In this document: positions 35,597-46,977 of the stretch, one piece after another | Layout of the letters: every line of letters begins with the position of its first letter | How positions within the stretch are numbered: position 1 is the stretch's first letter | DNA from: Adiantum capillus-veneris | Lineage: Eukaryota; Streptophyta; Polypodiopsida; Polypodiales; Pteridaceae | Reading direction: 5' to 3' | DNA: 64,000 nt | NCBI GenBank assembly: GCA_014529385.2 | Contig: CM043951.1 | Span: 109,716,469 to 109,780,468 of the forward strand | The notes under the pieces: model-generated | What the model was told of the DNA's origin: nothing | The model's input: the letters and a program-made list of their open reading frames with translations, nothing else | The model's database searches: none | Position numbers and translations under genes: made by a program

Positions 35597-37623
35597 TGGT
35601 ATCAGAGCTTCTTGGTGGAGCTTAGTGCTAGAAGACCTTGGATGAAGGAGCAGCTCTTGGAGAAGAGATCCCCTTGAGAAGAAGTGTGAGACCCACTGGC
35701 GACGCCACCTTCACCCCTCCCCATCTCCTGTAGTGTTTTAGAAGGCAGTTGGCGCTGCACTAAGCTTCCTTGCCAACATTTTCAAAACGCTGCCCCGCAA
35801 CAACTGTCCCCTCGACCCCCCATCCCCTGCCATCGAGCGTTTTGAAACGCCGCTGTCCGTAGACAGCCTCCCCTTGCGACAAATTTTTCCCCTGCGTTTT
35901 GAAACCCCGGCAGTCATCGAGCTGCCCCCCCCCCCCCATCGAGCGTTTTGAAACGCCGCTGTCCGTGGACAGCCTCCCCTTGCGACAGATTTTTACCCTG
36001 CGTTTTGAAACCCCGGCAGTCATCCAGCTGCCCCCCCCCCCCCCCCCCTCTGCGAGGGTTACTGCGTTTTAAAATGCTGCCCCATGGCGGCACTCCTTGA
36101 CAACGGCGACAAGTCTCTCCTTCTTTGGTAATGAAAAACAGCCATCACACTATGACCCAGCTTTTTGAAACACTGTGAGCCAACACTGTTGGACGGCATT
36201 TGTCTGTTGAAAGGATTAAAGTCGGCCACCATAGAGAAACCCGTGCAATGCTTTCGAGGAGTGACTTGGGAGTTGAACAAATAGGAACGGCTCAAGAGAG
36301 GGCGAGGCAAAGTTTTGATCTACGGAGCCTTGATTTGTTCAAGAGCTCCCACATGGCAATTTCGAGGCGGATTGTAGTGAGTGCGGAGCGGCTTGGGAAA
36401 TTTCTATCTGCTTGGATGAAATTCTTACCCATTGCTATGCACAGTTTATTCTAGAGCTTTGGATTTGTTTGAGAGGCATACCACAAGGCAAACGTGTGGA
36501 GCGGCTATCGGAGAGAGAGTTTCAGATTTGAGAGAGGGAATCAGATTGTGCGGAGCCCATTGCGTGTGGAGTTCCTTTGCGTTGGTATTGAATCGGCTTG
36601 GATCTTTTTCGGCTTGGTTTGTACGGCCATTTTTTGGAGTGCGAGAAGGTACTGGATTACCCAACCTCTTGCAACTTCAATATGTCCCTACCTTGCTCAA
36701 GGCAGGACGCCAACGACCAAAGACAACCAAAAGCTATAGATAACGGATCGTCAACCATCCATTTAGTGGCCTATGCATCGGCTCAAGGAACCCAAAAAAT
36801 TGTTTGGCTCGAGTTTGCGAAGTCAAAAGCAACTGGTGGAGCTCGCTAGAGGACAATGACAAAGTTCAGTTGGACAAGGATGGCATTATCATTACTCAAT
36901 TAGCTGCCTTGATACCCGGGAGGTATGACCACAGTTATGATTGTCATTCAACACTTTGTTTGGCTCGATAGTGTGAAGCCAAAGGAAAAAGCAGGAACTT
37001 ACAGATAGACAACGACAAAGGCAAGCTGGACAAAGATTATTGTAATAAATATTTGACAGTGTAGATCGGCATGGCACTCGTGGCAGTAGCCATAGTGGTC
37101 TCGATGTCAGATTTCTAGTCAAATGACAGGTGTCACCACTAGCTTCAGCCAGAGAGAGGCTTGTGAGTGGCAGAGAGCAGCAAGCAAGCAATGCTCACTA
37201 TAACTAATTTGGACCCTTGTGTTGGAGTTAAACTTATGTGTTTTTGGACCCGTAGGTTGGATTTCAATCACATGCATCTGGCACGGAACCAATCAGACGT
37301 CTAAAACACTATGGATGGGCTAGCCAATTCATTGTTGTTGATTAGATTATGGACATGATGTGTTCCAATAGTTCATTATCTTGGAGTTTTATATTTTGGA
37401 CGTGATGTATTCACGAATGGGGATTATTGGAGGTAGTATGGTATACAGATAAAAGCTTCTACAAAGGCAACCGTTGCTCAAGATTATATTGCTTTCAGGT
37501 ACAAAGTTGAGGAGAGCTACACCAAGGTGTATCCAGTATCCCGGCCGGTGTTGGGGTGTCCATGGTAGCTTCTTCATCGACTTGGTCTCACTACTCACGT
37601 CCACTATGAGCTGCAAAGAAGGG
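35597..37623 (+). mobile_element. Family C internal region, copy 4 (PBS to PPT)
   Basis: Starts with a perfect TGGTATCAGAGC (35597-35608), the complement of the initiator-Met tRNA 3' region. The 5' third contains spaced GCGTTTTGAAACGC-like motifs and a direct duplication of about 104 bp (about 35834 and 35938). A degenerate ORF frame (SRRIVVSAERLGKFLSAW at 36355-36411) is seen; the 3' part ends in GAAGGG before the next LTR. Length 2,027 bp. No gag or pol motif recognised. Confidence 0.85.
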
Positions 37624-37813
37624 TGTTAAAGTTTGGGCATTTCAAGTGAATGTCCAATGTGATCCCATTATTTAGGTTGGCTCTTAGGTATTTATTTTAC
37701 TTATTTGTCAAAGTCTTGGGTAGGGCAATTTATTGGGATTGCTATATAACCAACCACTTGCCTCCATTGTACACACATTCAATTATTCATTGGAAAGGTT
37801 GATTGGTTCAGGA

Positions 37814-37852
<39 letters not shown>

Positions 37853-37898
37853 GCTCACTCCCCTTGCTCTCTACGCTTCCGCATTGTCAACTTTGACA
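37624..37898 (+). repeat. Family C LTR shared between two internal regions
   Basis: TGTTAAAGTTTGGGC to CTTTGACA, 275 bp, with a TATA-like CTATATAA and CT run 37816-37849. Followed directly by TGGTATCGGAGC (PBS with one mismatch). Confidence 0.92.
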
Positions 37899-38490
37899 TG
37901 GTATCGGAGCTTCTTGGTGGAGCTTAGTGCTTGAAGCGCTTGGCATGGAGGCGAAGCTCTTGGAGAAGATATTCCCTTGAGAAGAAGAGTGTGACCCATT
38001 GTCACCGCCACCTTCACCCCTCACCATATCCTGTAGCGTTTTAGAACACAGGCGGTGCTGCACTAAGTTCACTCACCAATGTTTTCAAAACTCTACCCTG
38101 CAGCAACTGTCATCTCCCTTGCCACGGAGTGTTTTGAAACATTAGCAGTCATTCAGCTCCCCCCATGTCCCTTGCGTTTTGATACGCCTTGTCCACGCCG
38201 CCACTTCCCCCCCACATTTATTTCATTTTAAAATGCTTCCCCATGGTGGCACTCCTTGACGACAGCGACATTCTCTCCTTCTTTAGCAATGACAAACATC
38301 CATCACACTATGACACAGCATTTTGAAACACTGTAAGCCAGCAGTGTTGGACTACATTTTTCTGCTACTAAAAGAATTCAAGTCAGACACCATACAGAAA
38401 GCCGTGCAATGCTTTGGAGGAGTGTCTTGTTACTTGAAGAAGTGGGAACGGCTCATAAGAGTGCAAGGAAACGTTTTGATCTGTGGAGCT
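37899..38490 (+). mobile_element. Family C internal region, truncated copy
   Basis: From PBS (37899-37910) to GATCTGTGGAGCT, where similarity to family C ends. Contains the dyad-rich 5' segment in degenerate form. Confidence 0.75.
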
Positions 38491-41400
38491 TTCACCTCTT
38501 CGTTCTCCGTGCACGGCACCATACCAAGCAGCCATATGGGGGGTTAGCAAACGACGGAGCAGTACGGATTTTCAACATGCACAATTTTTTGTAAAAGTCA
38601 GAAATTCACAACACTTATCAAGTGTGAATTTCAGTTGCAATAGATTTCTCGAATGCAAGGTAGTAGAGGCACTGATGCCTTTCCCACAACACTCTGCAAC
38701 AGATTTCTCGAATGCAAGGCATGCAAAGTACATCGATCATGAAAGCGACCAACTTGTCATAGGATTGGAAGATTCGCCCAAATGCCATTGCATAAATTTG
38801 ACATGCAAGGGAGGTACGCATCTCAATAAGGTTTACAATTTTTGTATTTGACCAAAAGTTTTCAGGCAAAACATGCACGAATGGTTAACTTTCGCGAGGT
38901 TGCTACCATTTGGTACTGTCATCCAATTGCATTCAGGAAAGTACAGGCCGTGCCTGTAATTGGTAGTACAGTACAGATGTTGGCATGGGCAACTAATTTT
39001 TTTCGTTTACTCTTTGTTTGTGCCATAAGGTAAATGTTTATATGCCTTGGGTACGGCATTTTGCTCGACAAAGCCACAAATTGGTGGGAATTACTTTCGG
39101 TATACCACCGTCATAAGCTGCACGATGGTGCTTCCAACATGTTTTCACAACCGAACAAGGCTCCAACAAGGCAAAGTTACCTAGCAAGTAAGGGCAAGGT
39201 AGGCATGGTCTCTGACTTGTAAGCCTACTCGAAAACTTCTCTGGTGTTGATGCAAACTGGTCCTCAGTTCTTGTTGTTAGTTTTGGCCATGCAATGAGGA
39301 GGATCACGGCTCCATGCACTTATTGGCCATCGATATTGTTACCTAACATCTCTTGATATGTCTTGGAGGGGGAAAGCAAGGATTCCAGAAGGAGGGCTCC
39401 ATATCTACATACATGTCAAGGACAATATTTACGTATATATCAAGGACAATGTAATCAAGCCAAGCAGGTACACATTACATATTTTGCAAGTTTTTCTGCT
39501 TTTTAGTACATGGGTCCAGTTCAACAAGGTCGATTATCAGTAAATACTCGACAAACTCGACTTTCTTTTGCTCTGTAAATTGGTAAGAATATTTGTTCGC
39601 TATGAGCATAGAAGTATTTATGTGAAGCACCGCTTTCATAATTGCTCAATTTTGTATTGAGACTTCGCATGTTTGGCATATGCTATGAGCATAACAACTT
39701 GGAAGGGATTTAACACTATGCTTGCATGATATTTCATTGCATACCAGATGGGTGTGCATGCCATATGAGAGTGTATATGATACACGTGACAACTCTCTCT
39801 TGCTCGTTCGAATCGGCTCTGAGTCGGATTCGACCTTCACAAGTTAAAGACATCTTGACCCTAAACTATGTTAAGATTTGCTTCATTTTTTCATGCTTAT
39901 GCATTTCCGTCGTAAAGGATTTTCAATTATGAAAAGCAAAGAACTTTGCCAATTACACATGAAGCAAGGCTTCTATCTCGTGCTAAGATGCTGCCTCTTG
40001 GCTAGACATCAAGGGAATTGGCACCCACGGTTTGGGCACTGGCAACCATTGGAATATCTCCTCATAGCTTCCCGACGGTGCACGGCACTTATGATTTTGG
40101 CTTTTATGTTTGAGCCATCACTGTATCCAAGGGCTTACAATTCTGCATGCAAGGCATGCTAGCGAGGTGGATTCAATTCTATCGCTTCATGCATTACGCT
40201 TCTGCTATCACACTAGTAACTCTATCACAAACAAGAGGCAAGGTGCCACTGCTAAGTCATTCTCATACAATCACGACCCCTGCAAGGGAGGTAGGTCAGG
40301 ATGTATATGTGTTTTTCTTGTTGCCTCTCTCGATGAGAGCGTCATACAGACAGCTTATTGTATGATTATACGATAAGCTGCAAATCAGGCATAAGATGCC
40401 TAAGAGCACACATTCTTGGCGCGCACTCTAGAAATTTAAGGAAAATTCCTCAGCCCAACATGCTCTTCTTCTTTCTCTTTTTCTTATTTCTCTCAAGAAT
40501 AATGAAAACTTTCTAAGAAGCTTTTGATACATGTTTTGTTTGGGAGTCAACATGAACCAAGGTGCTCTAACTCTCAGCTAGAAATTGGCCAAGATGCCGT
40601 TCACATTAGTTTTCATTGCTTTATCCATTGAACGGTAATTGCCGTAAGAGCTAGGAGCCACACACAGGCTGGCTAAGAGCCATTGTCAGATTTTGGGTAG
40701 GACCCAACTATTGGCATTCCTTGGGTGATTGTTCTTATGATTGAACAGATCTGCCCAGTGGAGTACACATCGAATACATCGACGTTCATGGACGAGCAAG
40801 AGTCTTGTCATTTCAGAGGATTAGAGTGTCATTTTTGCACTATATGTTTCTAGTGCGACGCTCAAGTTGGGTTTTTGATACACTTGCACTTACATCAGTT
40901 GATCTATACCATGGAGTCTAGAGGCAGCAAACAGTTGAGACAGCATGGCTGTTGATACGAGCTAGGCATCTCACTTATGTGGATTTGTTGCTCTCTCTAT
41001 AGCACTACGAGTGTCTATGGCATCACAGTTTTGGGGTACGACCCAGTGGTTGCTTACTAAATCACCCCATATACATTGAGCATCACAGTTTGATCTATTT
41101 CTATTATACTTTTAAGGAAATAATTCCCCAATCTACCATGCGGTAGCAAAAAAATTCAACTTTCCAAGTTGATTCTCAACATTCTGTACACGGTTAACTA
41201 GGTTGGGTATCATTACCTGATAGTTGATCAGTTTCTACAAAGGGTCTTACCAAGGGGTTTGACTACATAGATTCTACCCAACGGGTTTGGATTGCAAAGG
41301 CAACACCCAGGGTTTCTAGTACAATGTTTCTTGATTGTTTCACAGGTGGGAGACGTGCTCCTGTGCATTTGAATACCGGTATCTGAACTTTCAGTTCAAT

Positions 41401-42649
41401 CCCCAGGGCCATGCCAAGGGCAGGTCAGAACAAGTATTTTAGGCCGTAGTGTCCTTTGTACATTATGCTGTTATAAATCCACTTGTCGGGTTCAATTTGG
41501 CACATGTTGTCACATGGGATACAACATGGTCTAGGGACTCAAGTGTGGAGCAATGAATGAGGGTCCTCTCACTCTTGTCGCAGAGTGTTTAGAGTTACCT
41601 CCAGATACAAGTACATCTTGTACTTGTAGGATGTTCTTTTTTCAAACATCCTTAGTTGAGACATATTCCACATGTGACGAATACGAGTCTTTGGGATTGA
41701 CACCAGCACCCACTATTTCAAATATGTGTCACGACAAAGTCCCTAGGTGCTAGTCATATCTGTTTTCTAGACCATTTTTAGCACGACGTATCAGGAGCAA
41801 TTTCATTGCCAAAAATTATCCGATACTTAGAATGACTTGTTGAGGTACAAGTCCTACTAAACAACATTACAGATGGTTGTTTTATATATAGAACGGCTAT
41901 GAGTTGTTAATGAAAAAGTTTCATTGTTTGTACCTAGAAGTGATCATTGTCTCACCTTCTATTATGGTTTAGATGTTTCAGCAAGGCTTGCAAATGATTG
42001 CAACTGAAAGTATTTAGTTTCTTTTCAGAACTATTTACTGTGCTAGACGCATCACATTTGCCGTAAGTATTGGCAAGGATGATGAGGGATATGTAGGTTC
42101 AGATCTGTTTTTTGCTAAATGCATGCACACTAGGTGTTATGGGTCCTAGTGTTTAGCAAAGGCTGATTTGGAACGGCATGCATATTACTCAAGTTGTTGC
42201 TTATGAAGCAATTTGTACTCTATGTGCAGTATCTCTATGAGATTACTTTTGGATCTACTAATCACCAATAGAGATCATGGCTCAGTTTAGGTGTTTGTGG
42301 ATTTTTCAAGTTAACCACGATGGTTATTCCGGACATTGTTCATTCTTCAACAGTGTTACACGATATTGTGATTCCCATTTACTAGCCATCTAGGAAGACT
42401 GTCTGTAAACCATGAGGGAAAACACACCTCAGTACTGTCAGTTATCCAGGGGGATAGGCAGATCACAAAGTGTAATCTTGTGTTGAAGGATATGCAAGGT
42501 GTGTATGTTAGCACCAAGCGATCCAATCAGTAAGAATTTATTGCTCTACTTGGAGTTTTCTTACCATAAGTTAAAGCATGTTTGTGACTAAGAGTAGTCT
42601 CTTCATGTATAAAGCAAGTTCTCAACCTTGAACACTAGTTATGGTGGGG
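38491..42649. other. Unrecognised 4.2-kb stretch
   Basis: No supported gene, LTR pair or domain. There is a 60-bp-spaced direct repeat around GATTTCTCGAATGCAAGG (38643 and 38703) and a hairpin at 40351-40380. The rightmost part probably belongs to the decayed chromovirus that becomes recognisable at 42650. Confidence 0.4.
40351..40380. repeat. Near-perfect hairpin
   Basis: CAGCTTATTGTAT and ATACGATAAGCTG pair over 13 bp with one G-T type mismatch and a GATT loop. Confidence 0.8.
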
Positions 42650-43139
42650 TTGTTTACTGCTGACGAGAAACGTCAGCAAGTTATCTTCGAGGAAGGGGAG
42701 GAGGTATTTTTACGTGTGCCAGAACATTCAGAAAGTCTCTACTAGGCCAACACCTAAATTATCTCCCAGATATTGTGGGCCTTTCAAAATACTCAAGCGA
42801 GTAGATGATCGTGCCTACAAATTATTGTTACCTACACATTCTCGTATTCCTCTGGTGTTTCATGTAATCCGCTTACGTAAGCGGTTACATGGGGACGACA
42901 ATGTCATTGACCAACAGATTTTGGTTGATTTCGTTGAACCTCCTACCTTACCGCATGAACTTGAAGGTGTTCTCGACTATCATGAGCTAGGTACGCGTCA
43001 TCATGTAAGTCAACAAGCCTTAATCAAGTGGAAAGAACGACCTGAGAAAGGTGCCACTTGGGAAAACATCAGTGTTCTTACGAAGAAGGTCTCCACTTTT
43101 GTTTTCGAGGACAAAAACTCTTCTTTAAGGGGGGAGTAA
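42650..43139 (+). pseudogene. Chromovirus (element F) integrase end with chromodomain
   Basis: The left piece reads EGEEVFLRVPEHSESL in one frame. After a frame change at about 42745 come PKLSPRYCGPFKILKRVDDR and AYKLLLPTHSRIPLVFHVI, the conserved C-terminal GPF/Y region of gypsy integrases. The last 60 residues (EGVLDYHELGTRHHVSQQAL, then IKWKERPEKGATWENI and FVFEDKNS) match a chromodomain, which in chromoviruses guides integration to marked chromatin. The stop lies at 43137-43139 in a purine-rich context (AAGGGGGGAGTAA), which serves as the polypurine tract. RT, RNase H and the core are absent or unrecognisable. Confidence 0.85.
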
Positions 43140-43264
43140 TGTCAAGACAACGGCAAGGCCGGGCTAGGTAGTGTAGAAAGGGAGTTAGGGCAAAGGGCTA
43201 GGAGCCATGCTGTATAGTGGGTGGTTGGGAGGTGGACTCTTAGGTTCTAGTTCCCTCTGTCTTA
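43140..43264 (+). repeat. Element F 3' LTR fragment
   Basis: Starts TGTCAAGACAACGGCAAGG one base after the stop codon and the purine tract. Ends where a minus-strand family C LTR fragment (GAGAGAGAGTCTCCTGAAC) begins; the exact border is not clear. Confidence 0.55.
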
Positions 43265-43285
43265 CAGCGAGACAGAGAGAGAGTC

Positions 43286-43519
43286 TCCTGAACCCCGGGG
43301 CGGTCACTTTTTAGAATGTGTATGCTATCACATGAGTTAACCGGAGAGGATTATTAAAAGATCAAAATGCATCAAAATGTATACATACAGAGGGGGGTGG
43401 GAGTTTTTTAAATAGGCACGTAGTGTAAATATAGTATGTATATTGAGGTATTATTAATAACCTCATGAACGCACGTGATATAGGAAGCTTTGGATAAGTG
43501 ACCGCCCCGGGTCCTAAAC
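43286..43519. mobile_element. 218-bp MITE with target duplication
   Basis: Body 43294-43511 with terminal inverted repeats CCCGGGGCGGTCAC / GTGACCGCCCCGGG (14 bp perfect). Flanking 8-bp duplication TCCTGAAC (43286-43293) and TCCTAAAC (43512-43519), one mismatch. Removing it restores the C LTR text CTGAACCAATCAACCTTGG. No coding capacity. The 8-bp size would fit hAT; superfamily not certain. Confidence 0.88.
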
Positions 43520-43935
43520 CAATCAACCTTGGCAGTAAATAAGTAAATGAATGATGATTATTGGATGTATTGTGGTCTACAATTCAAAGTTTCTACAAAG
43601 GCAACTGGTACTCAAGATGGCATTACTTTCAGGTACAAAGTTGAGAAGAGCAACACCGAGGTGTATCCAGTATCCCGATCACTGCTAGGGTGTCCATGGT
43701 AGCTTCTTCATCGACTTGGTCTCACTACTGATTTCCACTATGAGCTACAGAGAGGGTGTTAAAGTTTACGCATTGCTCAATGTAATCCCATTATTTAGTT
43801 TGGATTTAGATTTTTATTTTACTTATTTGTCAAAGTCTTGAATATGGCAATTTACTAGGATTGCTATATACGCAACTCCTTGCCTGCATTGTATACACAT
43901 TCAATTATTCATTGCCAAGGGTTGTTGGTTTAGGA

Positions 43936-44003
<68 letters not shown>

Positions 44004-44556
44004 GCTTCCGCATCGTCGACTTTGACATGGTAACCGAGCTTCTTGGTGGAGCTTAGTGTTTGAAGCCCTTGGCATGGAGGAGCATCTCCTGGAGAAGAGA
44101 TCCCCTTGAGAAGAAGAGTGTGACCCACTGTCACCAGAACCTTCACCCCTCACCATCTCCTGTAGCATTTTAGAATGCAGTTGGCTGCACTAAGTTCCCT
44201 CGCCAACGTTTTCAAAACTCTACCCCGTAGCAACTTCCCCCCCTCACCATCGAGCATTTTGAAACACTGATGTCCACAGGGAGCCTCCCCTTGGAAACGT
44301 CCCCCCCCCCCCCCCCCCCCCCCCTCCCCCCCCTCCCCCCGTCCCTTACGTTTTGAAGAAAGGGGGGGAATCTCTGTTGCCGAAACAGTCGCCAAGTTCT
44401 CTCCCTCTCCTCTGTTAGTAGACAACGTTTCAACACGCAGAAGGGCAGGGGGATTGTTGCTGCCGGTGTTTCAAAATTCACGGGACAGGGGGAGCGGGAC
44501 AAGTTGTCACAGATGGCGTTTCAAAATGTCAATGCGAGGAGATTTTTTGGCGACGC
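43520..44556 (+). mobile_element. Family C copy 5: internal end, LTR, PBS, internal start
   Basis: A minus-strand LTR scrap (to about 43551) changes into plus-strand internal 3' end, then an LTR at 43757-44027, a mutated PBS TGGTAACCGAGC (44028-44039) and about 520 bp of internal region with dyad motifs and a poly-C run (44300-44324). Ends at the element D1 LTR. Confidence 0.8.
43757..44027 (+). repeat. Family C LTR (copy 5)
   Basis: TGTTAAAGTTTACGC to CTTTGACA, 271 bp. CT run 43938-44001; the segment GTGCTCACTCCCCTTGGTC normally after the CT run is missing, probably lost by slippage. Confidence 0.9.
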
Positions 44557-45657
44557 TGTGAGTGGGGTGGAAACACACACAACTCCTCTATAATGACCCA
44601 ACACACACTCTTGGGATGATACACACACACACACACTATGGGGCACTACTCGGCTTCCACAACCCACCTAGCCGAGACAGGGAACACATCAATGAAGTGA
44701 GAGGAGATAGACTACCCATTTGCCCACTCCACACAGAGACACACACACACACACCCAAAAAACTCAGCTCAAAAGGAGAGAATTTATGATGTTTAGATAC
44801 AATTGAGCTTGGGCCAACACCAATGGGACAAATAGCTCACATAATATGGATAAAAAAATGCCAGATACAATCACAAATTGGAGCAGCGGCTTCACTCGTA
44901 GGAGAAACTTACACAGCCAAAACAATAAAAAAACAGTGAGGAATTTGGCAAAATGGACAGCACCATCGCGCCAAGAACAGACCAAAACCCCAGTCTACAC
45001 TGTCAAGTGCTCAAATCCAACCTCGGATGAGCAGTTTATGGCCAAAGTAGGCTCCAAAAACAGCAAAAACTTTGCTCTTAGGTTTTTTAGTTCCCACACT
45101 TAGCTTTATTACTTGGGCACCTTTGGACTTTTAGTTGACCTCAAACGGACCCCGAACAGGCCAAAAAGTGGCCTCACAGTGCATAGTTGTCACCCTGCTA
45201 CATCCATCCGCACACCTGACACACAACTTTTTCCAAAAATGCGTCCCGCAATCATGTGAAGTGGCCCCCAAATATAGTCCTCATGATGACCTTTCTGCAT
45301 AATTATCACAAGAAAACATCCACGTTGTGTCCGTACTTATCCACGTGCAAGTATTGACCCCATTTGACCTCCTGACGCCACTAGATGTCATCTAAGGCAC
45401 CTGCTAACCTCATGGCTTCAGCCCGCGGAGAGCTTCCGCGAGAAGTTTTACGCGCTATCAACTCCTCGTTATTATAGAAAAAACACACTGATACTGGTGA
45501 CGATAAAAATCGATGCACTATGTACATGTTGTCCTACTTGTACACATGTGGACCCCACGTAACCACCTGGATCTGGAAAATGGATAATGCTTTATTCGAT
45601 GCACCATGCATGGGTATGTATATCTACGAAATCCCTTGCTCCAGAAAACTCCTAACA
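44557..45657 (-). repeat. Element D1 3' LTR
   Basis: On the plus strand TGTGAGTGGGGTGG to CTCCTAACA (1,101 bp). Matches 49056-50266 and 61512-62653. Minus-strand purine tract TAGGGGATGGGCAGG lies just inside. Confidence 0.92.
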
Positions 45658-45685
45658 TAACCTGCCCATCCCCTAGCCTTCTAGA

Positions 45686-45920
45686 TCATTCATCCTCAGC
45701 AGAAGTAGAAAAAAGAGATATGAGACTCGCCGCGTCACAGGTGTCTTCATCCCTCACAGACATTACTTTCTCCATAGACAGCTCATCTTGCTCCACCATC
45801 ATTAACCTGGTATGATATAATTTAAGACACGATCCATTTATCCTTGTCTTATGTAAAATCACATTTACGTTAGCCAACTGATATGTACCGTTCGAAAAAC
45901 ACTCCACAACCCTTTGATCT
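45686..45920 (-). pseudogene. Element D1 integrase C-terminus (fused after deletion)
   Basis: Minus strand: VECFSNGTYQLANV then LKLYHTRLMMVEQDELS and DTCDAASLISLFS, matching the D2 integrase C-terminus (VVECFPNGTYQLANL, LKLYHARLMMVEQDELSVEQ). It is joined at about 45912-45920 to the linker that follows protease in the same element (FPDLFITSYEEIKG). All of RT, RNase H and the integrase core between these points is gone. The fusion lies at or before GTTGTGGAGTG, text also present in D2 as GTAGTGGAGTG. Non-functional. Confidence 0.88.
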
Positions 45921-46977
45921 CTTCATAGGAAGTAATGAACAAATCAGGGAAACTAGCCAGCATGTGCAAATATATCTCCTTCTCCATAGCTGAGAGGTCC
46001 CCACTAATCATTTGTGTCATCAATTCCTGCTTCTTTGACAATTAAACTTTGGTTTGCATCAGTCCTTCAATCACGTCATAAGGCCCTTCACTTTCATCTT
46101 CAATCTCATTTGTAAATGCAACTAAACCAGACTCCTGGATTTCTTTGTCCATTAAAAGAAATGTAACATCAACATCCTCATCACTGCTGGTAGTACTATC
46201 ATTGTCCTCATCAGTCACTGTGGAATAGTCTTCATCAGTAGACTCATCTTCATGCTCCTCCAATCGTTTCCTTGTATCCATATTATATAGCTTCTTCGCA
46301 CCTGTCTTTCCATAGAGGCTAATTGTACCACGTCTCCAATCTTGAACAGCTGCCACTGCACGTAACCATGGTTTGCCCAGTATAATAGGATATGCTCCCA
46401 ACCCCATTGGCATCACATGAAAATCAAACACTACCTTTGCATCATACGCCTCCACTTCTAAGCTCTTTACAACACCCAAACATTTTACCTTTTGATGGTT
46501 TGCCAATCTGATCCGAACTGTAGGACCCATCTTCTCAACGCATGAGTGTGTTATGACACATATTTGGACTCCACCATCCACATAACCTTGTCCGAGATTT
46601 TTTCTTTTGTGCCACACATCTACTATTGGACAAATGTCTGGTAGCTCATCCATCGCCAATACCTTCACTGAACCTCCCTCTAGTTCTTTCTCCATTGGGT
46701 TAACCATCCTCTTCCACTGTCGCTTTAGCTTAGGCACCATCTCTATAAGCTGCCCAAAAGTAACATCGGCTTTCCTGCTCGTCAAATCGCCCTTGAAGTC
46801 ATAGCTTAATTGCCCATCCCCTAGTGGAAAATCTGAAACATGAAACTTGCGACGAGTCCTCCTTTTCCCCTTGGCCTTGACATCCTCGCCTTCATGGCTC
46901 TTTCCCTTCTTCTTACTAGGACCTAGGGCACTTCTTCCTTTCTTGTCCTCTGTGGTCTTCTTCCCAATAGGCATCAC
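45918..46977 (-). pseudogene. Element D1 protease and pre-RT linker
   Basis: Minus-strand open frame of 311 codons (46042-46977) plus a short extension past a stop to the deletion point. The retropepsin-like part reads GQGYVDGGVQICVITHSC, a D-G-G form of the aspartic protease active site, followed by VVFDFHVMPMGLGAYPIILG and KPWLRAVAAVQDWRRG. An acidic stretch (EDESTDEDYSTVTDEDNDS) follows. The extension KKQELMTQMISGDLSAMEKE resembles the segment that precedes RT in gypsy polyproteins. The usual D-T/S-G is altered to D-G-G, also common in plant gypsy copies. Gag overlaps upstream by a frameshift. Confidence 0.82.

Noticed and set aside
38491..42649. Host gene in the unassigned stretch
   Set aside because: Only short open frames on both strands without recognisable motifs.
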